A stretch of DNA of 64,000 nucleotides, taken from contig DBQQ01000038.1 in NCBI GenBank assembly GCA_002305315.1, positions 1-64,000 of the forward strand, read 5' to 3'. This document shows, one piece after another, positions 55,840 to 64,000 of this stretch. The notes beneath the pieces were generated by a model, which was not told the DNA's origin, ran no database searches, and saw only the letters and a program-made list of their open reading frames with translations. Position 1 is the stretch's first letter; each line of letters starts with the position of its first letter. The DNA is from Clostridiales bacterium UBA1390 (lineage in GTDB: Bacteria; Bacillota; Clostridia; Lachnospirales; Bianqueaceae). A program made the position numbers and the translations under genes.

Positions 55840-56904
55840 ATGCGGTTAGTGATTGCCGGTGGAGTCGGAGAAAGCGGTCGAAATTGTTTCCTGGTAGAAC
55901 GGGAAAGGGATTCTTTTTTGGTGGATTGCGGCAGAATGACGGGAAAGAAGCATCCGTACCCGGATCTGACGCCAGAGCAGATCTGCCGGGTACGCTATGT
56001 GTTTCTGACGCATTCTCATACGGATCATACGGGTGCGCTGCCCTGGCTGTACGAGAATGGCTTTTCTGGCGAGGTAATAGCCAGCCGCCAGACATTCAGT
56101 CAGTTAAAGGAAAAACCACAGCGGCAAATTATGCTGGAGAATTTCTCCCATCCAGATATCAGGGTGGAATGGGGACGGTCCGGTCATTGCGCGGGAAGCG
56201 TATGGTACCGTTTCGAGATAGCGGGAAAGACACTGCTGTTCTCAGGAGATTACACGGAATCGGGATACGTATATCAATGCGATCCGATCCGGCGACAGAA
56301 AGCGCATATTGCTGTTTTGGACAGCGCTTACGGAAGTGACGAACGAGATTTTGAGAGTACCTGTGGTCAGATAGAGGAGATCTTAAGGATATGCGCGGAA
56401 GAGAGGCGTTCCGTGGTGCTGCCCGTGCCTCAATATGGACGAGGGCTGGATTTGTGTCTCGCTGCATCCCGGGTCTGTCCGAAAACACCGATCTTTGCGG
56501 ATGAGCAATTTCTGGTACAGAAGATGATTCAACAGCAGAATGAGCAATGGATTCGTCCAGAGGCTATGAGAGAACTGAGCCGATTAAGGATTCAGATGAT
56601 TGCGGATAGGATGCTGCCGTATGGAATTTATTTCTTATGTGATTCTCAGCTGTATCGCCGATCAAGTCTGAACGTGGTATATCGGATCGTGGCACGAAAA
56701 GGCTTGGTCTTATTAACAGGAAGAGTGGATGCGAAAAGCGGCAGCGATCAGCTGCTGCGTGAAGGAAAGGCAAGACTGTACCGCTGGAGCGTACACTGTA
56801 CAGATAGGGAACGAGAGAAGATAGAAGGGCAGAATGATTTTCGCTGTGTCATCCCGTATCATACGGCAGAACATCCGGTGATACAGAAGAGCCTAGAATT
56901 ATAG
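55840..56904 (+). CDS. metallo-beta-lactamase-fold hydrolase
   Basis: A 354-residue MBL-fold protein. The metal-binding motif HSHTDH is complete (H58, H60, D62, H63), with later ligands likely in RSGHCAGSVWY and FSGDYTESG. The spacing of LLFSGDYTESG and the length suggest a beta-CASP-like RNA or DNA nuclease layout, but the C-terminal motifs are not clear enough to name it. ATG 55840 follows AGAAGGGGG; an in-frame ATG at 55810 is less well placed. A second gene, a FAD oxidoreductase, follows by 21 bp. Confidence 0.8.
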   Translation: MRLVIAGGVGESGRNCFLVERERDSFLVDCGRMTGKKHPYPDLTPEQICRVRYVFLTHSHTDHTGALPWLYENGFSGEVIASRQTFSQLKEKPQRQIMLENFSHPDIRVEWGRSGHCAGSVWYRFEIAGKTLLFSGDYTESGYVYQCDPIRRQKAHIAVLDSAYGSDERDFESTCGQIEEILRICAEERRSVVLPVPQYGRGLDLCLAASRVCPKTPIFADEQFLVQKMIQQQNEQWIRPEAMRELSRLRIQMIADRMLPYGIYFLCDSQLYRRSSLNVVYRIVARKGLVLLTGRVDAKSGSDQLLREGKARLYRWSVHCTDREREKIEGQNDFRCVIPYHTAEHPVIQKSLEL

Positions 56905-56925
56905 AGATCAAAGGAGATCGAGAAA

Positions 56926-58305
56926 TTGAAAAAATATGATGTCATCATTATTGGAGCTGGGCCGGGAGGCATCTTCTCAGCGTATGAACTGCAGCGGAAG
57001 AGACCAGACCTTACGGTCGCGGTATTCGAATCTGGTTTTCCGTTGGAAAAAAGAAAATGTCCTATTGATGGGGATACAGTGAAAACCTGTATCAAATGTG
57101 AGACTTGTGCGATTATGAGCGGATTTGGCGGCGCAGGTGCCTTCTCCGATGGGAAATATAATATCACGAATGATTTCGGCGGTACGTTATATGAGCATAT
57201 CGGCAGAGAGCAGGCGATCGATCTGATGAAATATGTGGATGAAATCAATGTGTCGCATGGCGGAGAGAATACGCATATGTTTACTACAGCAGGCACTCGG
57301 TTTAAGAAGCTTTGTGTGCAGAATAAGCTGAACCTGCTCAATGCTTCGGTGCGGCATCTGGGAACAGACATAAACTATATCGTCTTGCAGAATCTATATG
57401 CAGAGATGAAGGAGCACGTGGAATTTCATTTCAGAACGCCGGTAGAGCGGATAGAAGTGCTGGAAGATGGATACCGGGTATATTATGCCGGAGGATATGC
57501 GGATTGCAGACAGTGTATTGTCTCCGTAGGACGAAGCGGAAGCAAGTGGATGGAGAATATCTGTCAGGCACTCGATATTCCGACGAAATCCAATCGTGTC
57601 GATCTGGGGGTGCGTGTGGAACTGCCGGCCGTGGTGTTCTCGCATCTGACGGATGAACTGTATGAGAGTAAGATTGTCTATCGAACGGAGAAGTTTGAGG
57701 ATTATGTACGCACCTTCTGTATGAATCCTAACGGGATTGTGGTCAATGAGAATACAAATGGCATTGTGACCGTCAATGGACACAGCTATGAAGGCAAGGA
57801 AAAGCAGACAGAGAATACGAACTTTGCGTTGCTGGTGGCGAAACACTTCTCGGAGCCCTTCAATAACAGCAATGAATATGGAGAGAGTATTGCCCGGTTA
57901 TCCAACATGCTGGGAGGCGGCGTCATCGTACAGCGTTTCGGAGATCTGATTCGGGGACGCAGAAGCAACGCAAAACGGATTGAGGAGAGTCTTGTCAGAC
58001 CCACGCTGAAAGCCACGCCCGGAGATCTGAGTCTGGTACTGCCCAAGCGGATCTTAGATGGCATCATTGAAATGATCTATGCGCTGGACAAGATTGCGCC
58101 CGGAACGGCAAACGATGATACGCTGCTCTATGGTGTGGAAGTCAAATTCTATAACATGGAAGTCGAGATCGATGAACACCTGGAGTCCAAGTATAAAGGA
58201 CTGTATATCATCGGAGACGGAAGCGGCGTAACGCATTCGCTCTCGCACGCTTCAGCCAGTGGAGTCTATGTGGCTCGGCGTATCGCGCAGGAGATGCCCG
58301 TATAA
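56926..58305 (+). CDS. NAD(P)/FAD-dependent oxidoreductase
   Basis: 459 residues. The FAD dinucleotide-binding motif is IIIGAGPGGIFSAYEL at the N-terminus. CPIDGDTVKTCIKCETC holds a cluster of cysteines near residue 45. The C-terminal FAD motif is YIIGDGSGVTHSLSHASAS. It belongs to the group of BaiN/HI0933-like and GidA-like flavoproteins only loosely, and the substrate is unknown. The start is TTG 56926, 9 bases after AAGGAG. Confidence 0.85.
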   Translation: MKKYDVIIIGAGPGGIFSAYELQRKRPDLTVAVFESGFPLEKRKCPIDGDTVKTCIKCETCAIMSGFGGAGAFSDGKYNITNDFGGTLYEHIGREQAIDLMKYVDEINVSHGGENTHMFTTAGTRFKKLCVQNKLNLLNASVRHLGTDINYIVLQNLYAEMKEHVEFHFRTPVERIEVLEDGYRVYYAGGYADCRQCIVSVGRSGSKWMENICQALDIPTKSNRVDLGVRVELPAVVFSHLTDELYESKIVYRTEKFEDYVRTFCMNPNGIVVNENTNGIVTVNGHSYEGKEKQTENTNFALLVAKHFSEPFNNSNEYGESIARLSNMLGGGVIVQRFGDLIRGRRSNAKRIEESLVRPTLKATPGDLSLVLPKRILDGIIEMIYALDKIAPGTANDDTLLYGVEVKFYNMEVEIDEHLESKYKGLYIIGDGSGVTHSLSHASASGVYVARRIAQEMPV

Positions 58306-58386
58306 AATAATAGAAGAGGCCCATTGCAGAATCGCAAGAGGGGCAGTTGCAAAATACCTACACAGAACAAAAGAGTATGAATTCCT

Positions 58387-58418
58387 AAGGAGTTCCGTGA
58401 ATACACGGACTCCTTTTT
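58387..58418 (+). terminator. terminator after the FAD oxidoreductase
   Basis: AAGGAGTTCCGTG, AATA loop, CACGGACTCCTT and a T run, with one bulged base. Confidence 0.9.
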
Positions 58419-58442
58419 CATTTTCAAGACGTTCCATATGAG

Positions 58443-58606
58443 CTGAGAAATCCGGGGCTTTTCTCATTAGTCCCGCTGAGAAATTGTTACATCCGCTCCA
58501 AGACTAATGAGAAATCCGGGGCTTTTCTCATTAGTCTAGCTGAGAAATTGTTACATCCGCTTCAAGACTAATGAGAAATCCAGGGCTTTTCTCATTAGTC
58601 TGACCT
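58443..58606 (+). repeat. 64-bp direct repeat, about 2.5 copies, each with a 13-bp hairpin
   Basis: Copies share CTGAGAAATTGTTACATCCG and a palindrome AGACTAATGAGAA / TTCTCATTAGTCT (arms at 58501-58513 with 58525-58537, and 58565-58577 with 58589-58601). The first copy is partial. No T run follows any hairpin. The rest of 58306-59016 holds a terminator, a short coding remnant, a promoter and no intact gene. Confidence 0.85.
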
Positions 58607-58624
58607 GCAGTAGCTTTCTGTGTA

Positions 58625-58741
58625 TTATATTTTTTGTTTCAGGATCGACCGGATCTGGGTTTCCGTCAGAAAATAATTCGTCAATGGAAGGCCAAATTTT
58701 TCTGCCAATCCACAGATGATCTCCTTTCGAATATAACGCCA
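58625..58741 (-). pseudogene. short coding remnant (38 residues)
   Basis: A minus-strand frame after an in-frame TAG reads protein-like: RKEIICGLAEKFGLPLTNYF through QIRSILKQKI, then stop. It looks like the C-terminal end of a lost gene. No parent family is recognised and it may be chance. Confidence 0.25.
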
Positions 58742-58894
58742 CTAACGCCATTGTTATAACAGCAGAAAGTTTTGCAAGTGTTTTGGGCAATAAAAAAAGC
58801 CTTATTTCAAGGCGTTTTCGAAGGATTTCTATGAGAAATGGCGCCAAAGATTTCTGGTGTTAACTACGAAAGACGGAATTGATTTAAAAAACAG

Positions 58895-58923
58895 TTGACT
58901 TAAATTAATTTGAATAGTACAAT
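58895..58923 (+). promoter_or_regulatory. SigA promoter upstream of the decayed gene
   Basis: TTGACT at 58895-58900, a 17-bp spacer and TACAAT at 58918-58923. AAACAG-TTATG-CTGTTTTT downstream (58938-58957) is a small hairpin with a T run and could attenuate. Confidence 0.65.
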
Positions 58924-59016
58924 AACAACGGAATTGCCTTAAAACAGTTATGCTGTTTTTGATGTGATAGACGGAATATAAATGTAGGCCGACAGCGTAG
59001 AAAGGGAGTCATAAAG

Positions 59017-60092
59017 ATGAGTATGGAAAACAGTATAGATCAAACATTCAGCCAGCATCAATTTATAAGCGCGCTTTTTGAAGCGGAAAAGCAAAAGTAT
59101 ATACTGGAGAACAGGTATGCACAGCTTAAGAACAGGATTTAGGAGGCATTGAGGTCGCCTTTGTTTGAAGACACCTCTTTTTATCAGAACTATAAATCAG
59201 AATTTATGCAGCCTAAAAATGTTCTGACGAGTTTGGATAAACCCAAGTTACTTGTTAATGGGATTAGTGATATCTTTGTGGGAATTTTAGGCACAGCTAT
59301 TTGCTTTGTCATAGGCTTTCTAATTTGGCTTTTTTTTGAAATATTAAATCTGACGGCGGTTGGAAATATAGCTTGGCTTGTATGTACAGTGTTTTATCCC
59401 GGGTTTTTTGTAATAGCTTATTTAGGGGATAAGATTAAGTATATTAAAAAATGCAGGGAAATAGAGAAGATAAATACATATAACGAGGAAGCTGATGCGC
59501 ATAACAGGGAGAGACGTTCTTACTGGATAGGGCAGCTTTATAAAATCGAAGAGGATAGAAAGAGAAAATTTTCGCTTACAGTACAGCCGCATATCGACAG
59601 GGAAATAAAAGCGATAGAAAAGGAGCTGAAAGACGTCAACTTTACGCTTGACGGGCTGTATAACCTGATATTCATCTGAATTACAGAGGGCTTATTCCCG
59701 TATCGGTTCTTTACGGTTACTTTGATACTGGCAGATGTACGCAGTTTCAGGGGCACGAGGGGGCGTATAATCTGTATGAAGATGAAAAAATGAAGGGTAT
59801 GATAATCAATAGGCTTGACACTGTTATCCAAAAGCTGGACGAACTGAATAGTTCGATGCCCTATGCTGCTCAAGCCGTCGAGGATTGCAACGACCGCCTG
59901 CAGGAGCTTGAAGAGACCGGCAACAGAATAGCGGGCAGCATAGACAATATGAACAGCAGAGTTTCAGGCACCTTGAACCGCGTTTCAAATCAAATGGAAT
60001 CTATAGAGTCCAATACGGCGAACAGCGCTTATTATTCCATGGTAGGAGCGGAGATGGCAAAGTTCAACACCTTGTACAATTTATATAAATAA
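59017..60092 (+). pseudogene. decayed gene for an uncharacterised membrane protein
   Basis: A single ancestral gene is visible in pieces. ATG 59017, after AAAGGGAG, opens 41 codons ending in TAG (59140-59142). The same frame continues after the TAG from 59149 to 59679, with two membrane helices (IFVGILGTAICFVIGFLIWL, IAWLVCTVFYPGFFVIAYLG) and coiled coil. Near 59667 a one-base loss shifts the frame; the next frame continues as DIHLNYRGLIPVSVLYGYFD and ends at 60092 with a long coiled-coil helix (NRLDTVIQKLDELNSSM onward). I recall GYFDTGRC-type motifs in uncharacterised clostridial proteins. Two independent lesions make a true pseudogene likely. Confidence 0.75.
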
Positions 60093-60094
60093 TA

Positions 60095-60141
60095 AAAAAG
60101 ACATCGGAGCTTACCGGCAGGCTGAGTTCCGATGTCTTTTT
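60095..60141 (+). terminator. terminator after the decayed gene
   Basis: GACATCGGA / TCCGATGTC (60100-60108 with 60128-60136), flanked by A and T runs, so it can act in both directions. Confidence 0.85.
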
Positions 60142-60248
60142 ATTAGTGGTTTGATTTCCAGTTTATAGATGACAGTTTTTATTGCAATATCGTATTTACA
60201 GTTTGACTGCTGAAGTATCTTGGAGGATATTATTTTCGTCTTTCAGAT

Positions 60249-60740
60249 ATGCACACTCGTACTGTTTCACTTACCGGCGATCATCAAAAAAAGGATGACT
60301 ATTTTGCACAGCAGGTTGGTATTTCCGAAGTCCGTGCAGAACTTCTGCCTGAAGAAAAAGTGCAGAGCATTGAAAAGTTGCAGGCTGAAAATCACAAGGT
60401 TTGTATGATTGGGGATGGTGTCAACGATGCCCCAGCGTTGAAAACTGCTGATGTAAGCGTAGTAATAGGAAGCATGGGAAGCGACATTGCCGTTGACGCC
60501 GCAGAAGTCGCCCTAATGAGCAATGATATTTCAAAAATCCCGTATTTGAAGCGGCTCTCTAATGCAACGGTTAAGACCATCAAAGCCAGCATTACTCTGT
60601 CTATGTATATTAACTTTGTAGCGATTGTTTTATCGCTTATGGAGGTATTAACACCTACTACTGGGGCATTGGTACATAATGCGGGTTCCTGCTTTGTTGT
60701 TCTAATTGCTGCACTGCTTTATGATCGGAAATTTATGTAG
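60249..60740 (+). pseudogene. C-terminal remnant of a heavy-metal P-type ATPase
   Basis: 163 codons cover only the end of a P1B-type metal ATPase: SLTGDH (P-domain), the hinge motif GDGVNDAPALKTADV and the last two membrane helices. The N-terminal metal-binding, transport and phosphorylation (DKTGT) regions are absent, and the upstream 100 bp bear no related sequence. No ribosome binding site precedes the first ATG. This is a deletion remnant of a CadA/ZntA-type pump. Confidence 0.88.
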
Positions 60741-60760
60741 GGCATCTCGAAATGCCGGTC

Positions 60761-60800
60761 AAAAAAATGGCGCAGCCCTCTGATTTCAGAAGACTGCCCC
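60761..60800 (-). terminator. terminator of the CNNM-DUF1846 operon
   Basis: On the minus strand an imperfect stem GGGGCAGTC / GGCTGCGCC is followed by seven T residues. Confidence 0.75.
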
Positions 60801-60803
60801 TTC

Positions 60804-62321
60804 TTATTGTTCATCGTATAGGTTGTTGTTCGCGTACTCAGGTTCACAGGTCACGTCGATGCCAAGACGACGGAGAAGCTGTTCTTCCGTCGTGTCCAGC
60901 ATGCAGGTAGAGTGTGCCTGACAGCCGCAGAGACTGGTAATCTGGTCCAAAGCCCGCTTCGCCTGCTCGTTATTTGCAGCACATACGCAGAGCACATTCA
61001 GTGTTTCTTCCGCGTTCAGCTCGCGGCTTCGATCGTGAAGAATCTCCGTCTTCAGACGATGAATGGGCTCCAAGAGATCGGGAGAAAGCATATGGATCTG
61101 ATCGTCGACGCCCGCCAAGGCCTTGAGTGCATTCAGAAGACAGGCAGAGACAGCGCTCATCACACGGGCCTCAGAATGCCGGCCGCTGATGATACGTCCG
61201 TCTTCCAGCTGGATGGAAACGACCTGGCAGAACTCATCCTTCAAACCGGCTTCCGCTAGTTTCTGGGAACGTTCAAGCGCTGGCTGTACAATGGAACGAT
61301 CACAGGGCTCAAGATTCAGTTCGTTCATAAGCAGTGTGACACGTTCCAAAGTTTCCAGATCCGCAAACCCTTTCTTATAATCGCAGGCCGTTTTATAATA
61401 GCGACGGATGATTTCCTGACGGGAAGCCTCCTGCACGACTTGATCATCAATGATACCGAAGGCAATTCGATTGACGCCCATGTCGGTGGGGGACTTATAC
61501 ACGGAATCCGTTCCCGTGATGCGCTCCAAAATGCGACGGATTACAGGGAAGACCTCCAGATCCCGATTGTAATTGACCGCGATCTTACCATAGGCCTCAT
61601 AATGGAAAGAGTCCAGACGGTTCATATCCCGCAGATCAGCGGTAGCCGCTTCATAGGCGATGTTAAGCGGATGCATTAAGGGCACATTCCACACAGGGAA
61701 GGTCTCAAACTTAGAATAGCTGGCTTTGATCCCTCTTTTATACTCATGATAGAGCTGGCTGAGGCAGGTGGCCAGTTTGCCGCTGCCCGGGCCCGGAGCC
61801 GTCACCACCACAATGGGGCGGGTCGTCTCAATATAGGGATTGGAACCGTATCCTTCATCACTGACGATCAGATCCACATCCGTGGGGTAGCCCTGCGTGG
61901 AATGATGGGCATAGGTACGGATGCCCCGGCGTTCCAGCTGCGTCATGAACTGTTTGGCAGAGGGCTGTCCTTCATAACGAGTCACAACCACGCTGTTGAC
62001 TGCCAACTGATGACTGGTCAGATTATCAATCAGTCGGAATACCTCTGTCCCATAGGTGATGCCATAATCTCCCCGCAGTTTATTGCGCTCGATATCGCCT
62101 GCATACACGCAGATGATCAGTTCCGCCTGATCCTTCAGCTTTTGGAGCAGCTTCATCTTTACATTCTCATCATAACCGGGCAGTACCCGTTTGGCGTGCA
62201 AGTCGTTCATCAGCTTGCCGCCAAATTCCAGATACAGCTTATTGCAGTTATTCACTCGTTCCAAGATATAACGAGTCTGTTCTGCCAGATACTTCTCATT
62301 ATCAAATCCAATTTTGCCCAT
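60804..62321 (-). CDS. DUF1846 family protein
   Basis: A 505-residue soluble protein of the DUF1846 family ([16 protein letters not shown] start, then [21 protein letters not shown] and [20 protein letters not shown]). The APGPGSGK loop resembles a nucleotide-binding P-loop. The family is widespread in anaerobes and streptococci, has a structure, but no agreed function. ATG 62321 follows AGAGGT; an upstream in-frame start at 62369 overlaps the CNNM gene. It lies 19 bp after that gene. Confidence 0.9.
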   Translation of the reverse strand: MGKIGFDNEKYLAEQTRYILERVNNCNKLYLEFGGKLMNDLHAKRVLPGYDENVKMKLLQKLKDQAELIICVYAGDIERNKLRGDYGITYGTEVFRLIDNLTSHQLAVNSVVVTRYEGQPSAKQFMTQLERRGIRTYAHHSTQGYPTDVDLIVSDEGYGSNPYIETTRPIVVVTAPGPGSGKLATCLSQLYHEYKRGIKASYSKFETFPVWNVPLMHPLNIAYEAATADLRDMNRLDSFHYEAYGKIAVNYNRDLEVFPVIRRILERITGTDSVYKSPTDMGVNRIAFGIIDDQVVQEASRQEIIRRYYKTACDYKKGFADLETLERVTLLMNELNLEPCDRSIVQPALERSQKLAEAGLKDEFCQVVSIQLEDGRIISGRHSEARVMSAVSACLLNALKALAGVDDQIHMLSPDLLEPIHRLKTEILHDRSRELNAEETLNVLCVCAANNEQAKRALDQITSLCGCQAHSTCMLDTTEEQLLRRLGIDVTCEPEYANNNLYDEQ

Positions 62322-62340
62322 CGCTTGGTAACCTCTTTTG

Positions 62341-63660
62341 TTAAATTTCCGGGGCTGTTGTTTCCGCATCCTCCGGCAGGCGCTGTACCACCGTATTCTC
62401 GATGCGATGGCCCTGGATCTCGGTTACGTGAATGAGAAGACCGGATAATTCCATCTCAAACTGACTTCCATCCTTCGGGATAAAGCCTTTACGGGAAAGA
62501 ATCAATCCGCCAAAGGTATCACAGTCTTCTTCGTCAAAGGAAATACCAATAGCATCTTCTACATCCTCGAGAGAAGTGGTGCCGCGAATTTGCCAAGAAT
62601 CATCGGAGAGCTTGACAATCTCCGGCTCTTCCTCTTCATCGTAGTCTCCCACAATTTCCGAAAGAAGATCAGTGATCGTGACAATTCCTTCCATACCGCC
62701 GTATTCATCCAAGACAATGGCAAAGTGACAGCGCGTCTGCTTCATTCGGCGAAACAGCACATCGGCACGTACACTTTCGGGGATAAAGAAAGCCGGCTTT
62801 ACCGCATTTTTCAAGACATTCTCACGTGAGTGATCGGCCAGGCAGAAATAATCTCGTACGTTCAGTACACCTACGATATTATCAATATCCTCACTGCAGA
62901 CCGGATACATGGTGTGGTGGGTTTGACGGATGATCTCATTCCATTCTTCCTCGGAATCATCGGTCCATAATACGGTGACATCTCGACGATGTGTCGCGAT
63001 ATCGTTTACACTGAGATCATTAAATTCAAATACATTATGAATCATTTCACTTTCTTCAGGATTGATCGTACCTTTTCGGCTTCCCGTATCGACCATCATT
63101 TGAATTTCTTCCTCGGTAACTTCCTCATCATCCGCATTCGGATCCATACCCATGAGACGCAATACACCGTTTGTGGAAGCTGTCAATAAGCTTACGAGCG
63201 GCTTAAATACTTTTGCCACAAAGCTCAGCATGCCAGCCATACCCAAAGCCAGTTCATCAGACTTTTTCATCGCCAGACGCTTGGGTACAAGCTCGCCAAA
63301 GATCAGGGTAACGTAGGACAGAATAATTGTCACAAGTACCAGACAGATCGTGTTCAGAGCCGAAGCAGACAGGGGAACGCCCAGGCTGAGCAGCCAGCCA
63401 GAAAGAACGGGGGCGAAGTTATCCGCTGCAAATGCACTGCCCAAGAAACCAGCTAACGTGATTGCCACCTGAATAGTTGCTAAAAACCGAGCAGGCTGCT
63501 TGGTCAAGCGAGCCAGCTTAATTGCGCGTTTGTTTCCATCTTCGATCATTGTTTCCAGCTTCGCGTCACTTATAGAGATGACCGCGATCTCCGCGCATGC
63601 GAAAACCGCATTTAACGCAATCAAAACGACCTGAAGCAGTAGTTGCCATACAATGTCCAT
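62341..63660 (-). CDS. CNNM/CorC-family membrane protein (hemolysin-like)
   Basis: 439 residues: an N-terminal CNNM (DUF21) transmembrane domain with four hydrophobic segments (1-190), a CBS pair (about 205-335; [34 protein letters not shown]) and a C-terminal CorC/HlyC domain. Members export or regulate Mg2+ in bacteria; the hemolysin name is historic. AGGAGG precedes ATG 63660. First gene of the operon with DUF1846. Confidence 0.93.
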   Translation of the reverse strand: MDIVWQLLLQVVLIALNAVFACAEIAVISISDAKLETMIEDGNKRAIKLARLTKQPARFLATIQVAITLAGFLGSAFAADNFAPVLSGWLLSLGVPLSASALNTICLVLVTIILSYVTLIFGELVPKRLAMKKSDELALGMAGMLSFVAKVFKPLVSLLTASTNGVLRLMGMDPNADDEEVTEEEIQMMVDTGSRKGTINPEESEMIHNVFEFNDLSVNDIATHRRDVTVLWTDDSEEEWNEIIRQTHHTMYPVCSEDIDNIVGVLNVRDYFCLADHSRENVLKNAVKPAFFIPESVRADVLFRRMKQTRCHFAIVLDEYGGMEGIVTITDLLSEIVGDYDEEEEPEIVKLSDDSWQIRGTTSLEDVEDAIGISFDEEDCDTFGGLILSRKGFIPKDGSQFEMELSGLLIHVTEIQGHRIENTVVQRLPEDAETTAPEI

Positions 63661-63930
63661 AATAAATCAAAATCCTCCTAAGATATGTAAAATGATAAGA
63701 TATAAACCAATACAGAGGAGGATCTACAAACGCAAAAAACATAGCCTGCCTTTCACGATATGATAGACGCAAGCTATGCATATGTTTATCTCATGATTCG
63801 GATATTCCAGCGGTATAGGGCCATCACTAGGGCCAGCATCATCCATGAAAAAAACTCTCCTTTAAAAAATATGTAACCTTGATTCATAGAAAACGCCTCA
63901 TGGAATGGTTACACACCATAAAGCGCTACA
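63661..63930. other. intergenic region before the CNNM gene
   Basis: No confident gene. The minus strand has AAAGGAGAG (63863-63855) before two overlapping short frames: a 40-codon frame from ATG 63846 and an 18-codon frame from 63842 that encodes a hydrophobic, basic-ended peptide (MMLALVMALYRW). The inverted repeat TGTAACC / GGTTACA (63881-63914) lies just upstream. A small peptide is possible but unproven. Confidence 0.3.
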
Positions 63931-64000
63931 CGGAGAAGAAGGGATTTGAACCCTTGCATCGCTATTAACGATCTACTCCCTTTCCAGGGGAGCCCCTTCA
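63931..64000 (-). tRNA. tRNA-Ser (anticodon GGA), cut by the window edge
   Basis: The 3' part of a minus-strand tRNA: anticodon loop CTGGAAA (GGA), a long variable arm typical of tRNA-Ser, the T loop TTCAAAT and the acceptor strand CTTCTCC with discriminator G. The 5' end lies beyond position 64000. Confidence 0.9.

Noticed and set aside
55734..56339. Plus-strand frame overlapping the metallo-beta-lactamase gene
   Set aside because: The alternative frame holds the complete HxHxDH motif and family features; this one has none.
58551..58847. 98-codon minus-strand gene
   Set aside because: It ends inside the 64-bp repeats, has no ribosome binding site, and a different frame there looks more protein-like.

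Overview
The window reads as chromosome from a spore-forming, low-GC Gram-positive bacterium of the class Clostridia, most like Lachnospiraceae. The basis is gene content and order: a complete spoIIIAA-AH operon, recN-spoIVB-spo0A, lepA-hemW-hrcA-grpE-dnaK-dnaJ with a perfect CIRCE element, SigA-type promoters with 17-bp spacers (many with an extended -10), and strong AGGAGG ribosome binding sites. No species can be named from the sequence alone.

Layout. 1-14500: lepA, hemW and a CBS-domain gene, then the HrcA-controlled chaperone operon, followed by prmA, rsmE, a cysteine desulfurase, thiI and an ABC-F ATPase (protein quality control, ribosome and tRNA modification). 14500-20200: glnS, tRNA-Thr, a secreted CHAP/SH3/peptidoglycan-binding protein split by one stop codon, and an orphan beta-strand-rich protein. 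20240-24255 (minus strand): murD with a PAP2 phosphatase, and a GntR/ABC transporter operon with an operator over its own promoter. 24300-26720: a stand-alone PD-(D/E)XK nuclease-like gene followed directly by a 1.43-kb array of GTATAC-bounded tandem repeats, the strangest part of the window. 26780-29090 (minus): two membrane-anchored LuxR-type regulators, one split by an in-frame TAG. 29300-35900: a Ser/Thr phospho-signalling module (FHA reader, PP2C phosphatase, membrane serine protease with FHA tail, large transmembrane kinase, two orphan small proteins). 35930-38630: yqeG, aroE, aroK, efp. 38690-43740: the spoIIIA operon. 43750-55250: asp23-like gene, nusB, xseA, xseB, ispA, dxs, tlyA, nadK, argR, recN, spoIVB and spo0A, a classical clostridial block. 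55280-58420: probable 6S RNA, tRNA-Ala, a metallo-beta-lactamase-fold protein and a FAD oxidoreductase. 58440-60740: hairpin repeats, a decayed membrane-protein gene and a P-type ATPase remnant. 60760-64000 (minus): a DUF1846 protein, a CNNM/CorC-family membrane protein and a partial tRNA-Ser.

Single-base lesions recur: an in-frame TAA in the wall protein, an in-frame TAG in the MFS-like LuxR regulator, a -1 frameshift at the end of the protease FHA domain, and a TAG plus a frameshift in the 59-60 kb gene. They could be true decay, phase-like switching, or assembly error. The candidates for undescribed biology are the nuclease plus GTATAC array and the phospho-signalling/protease module.
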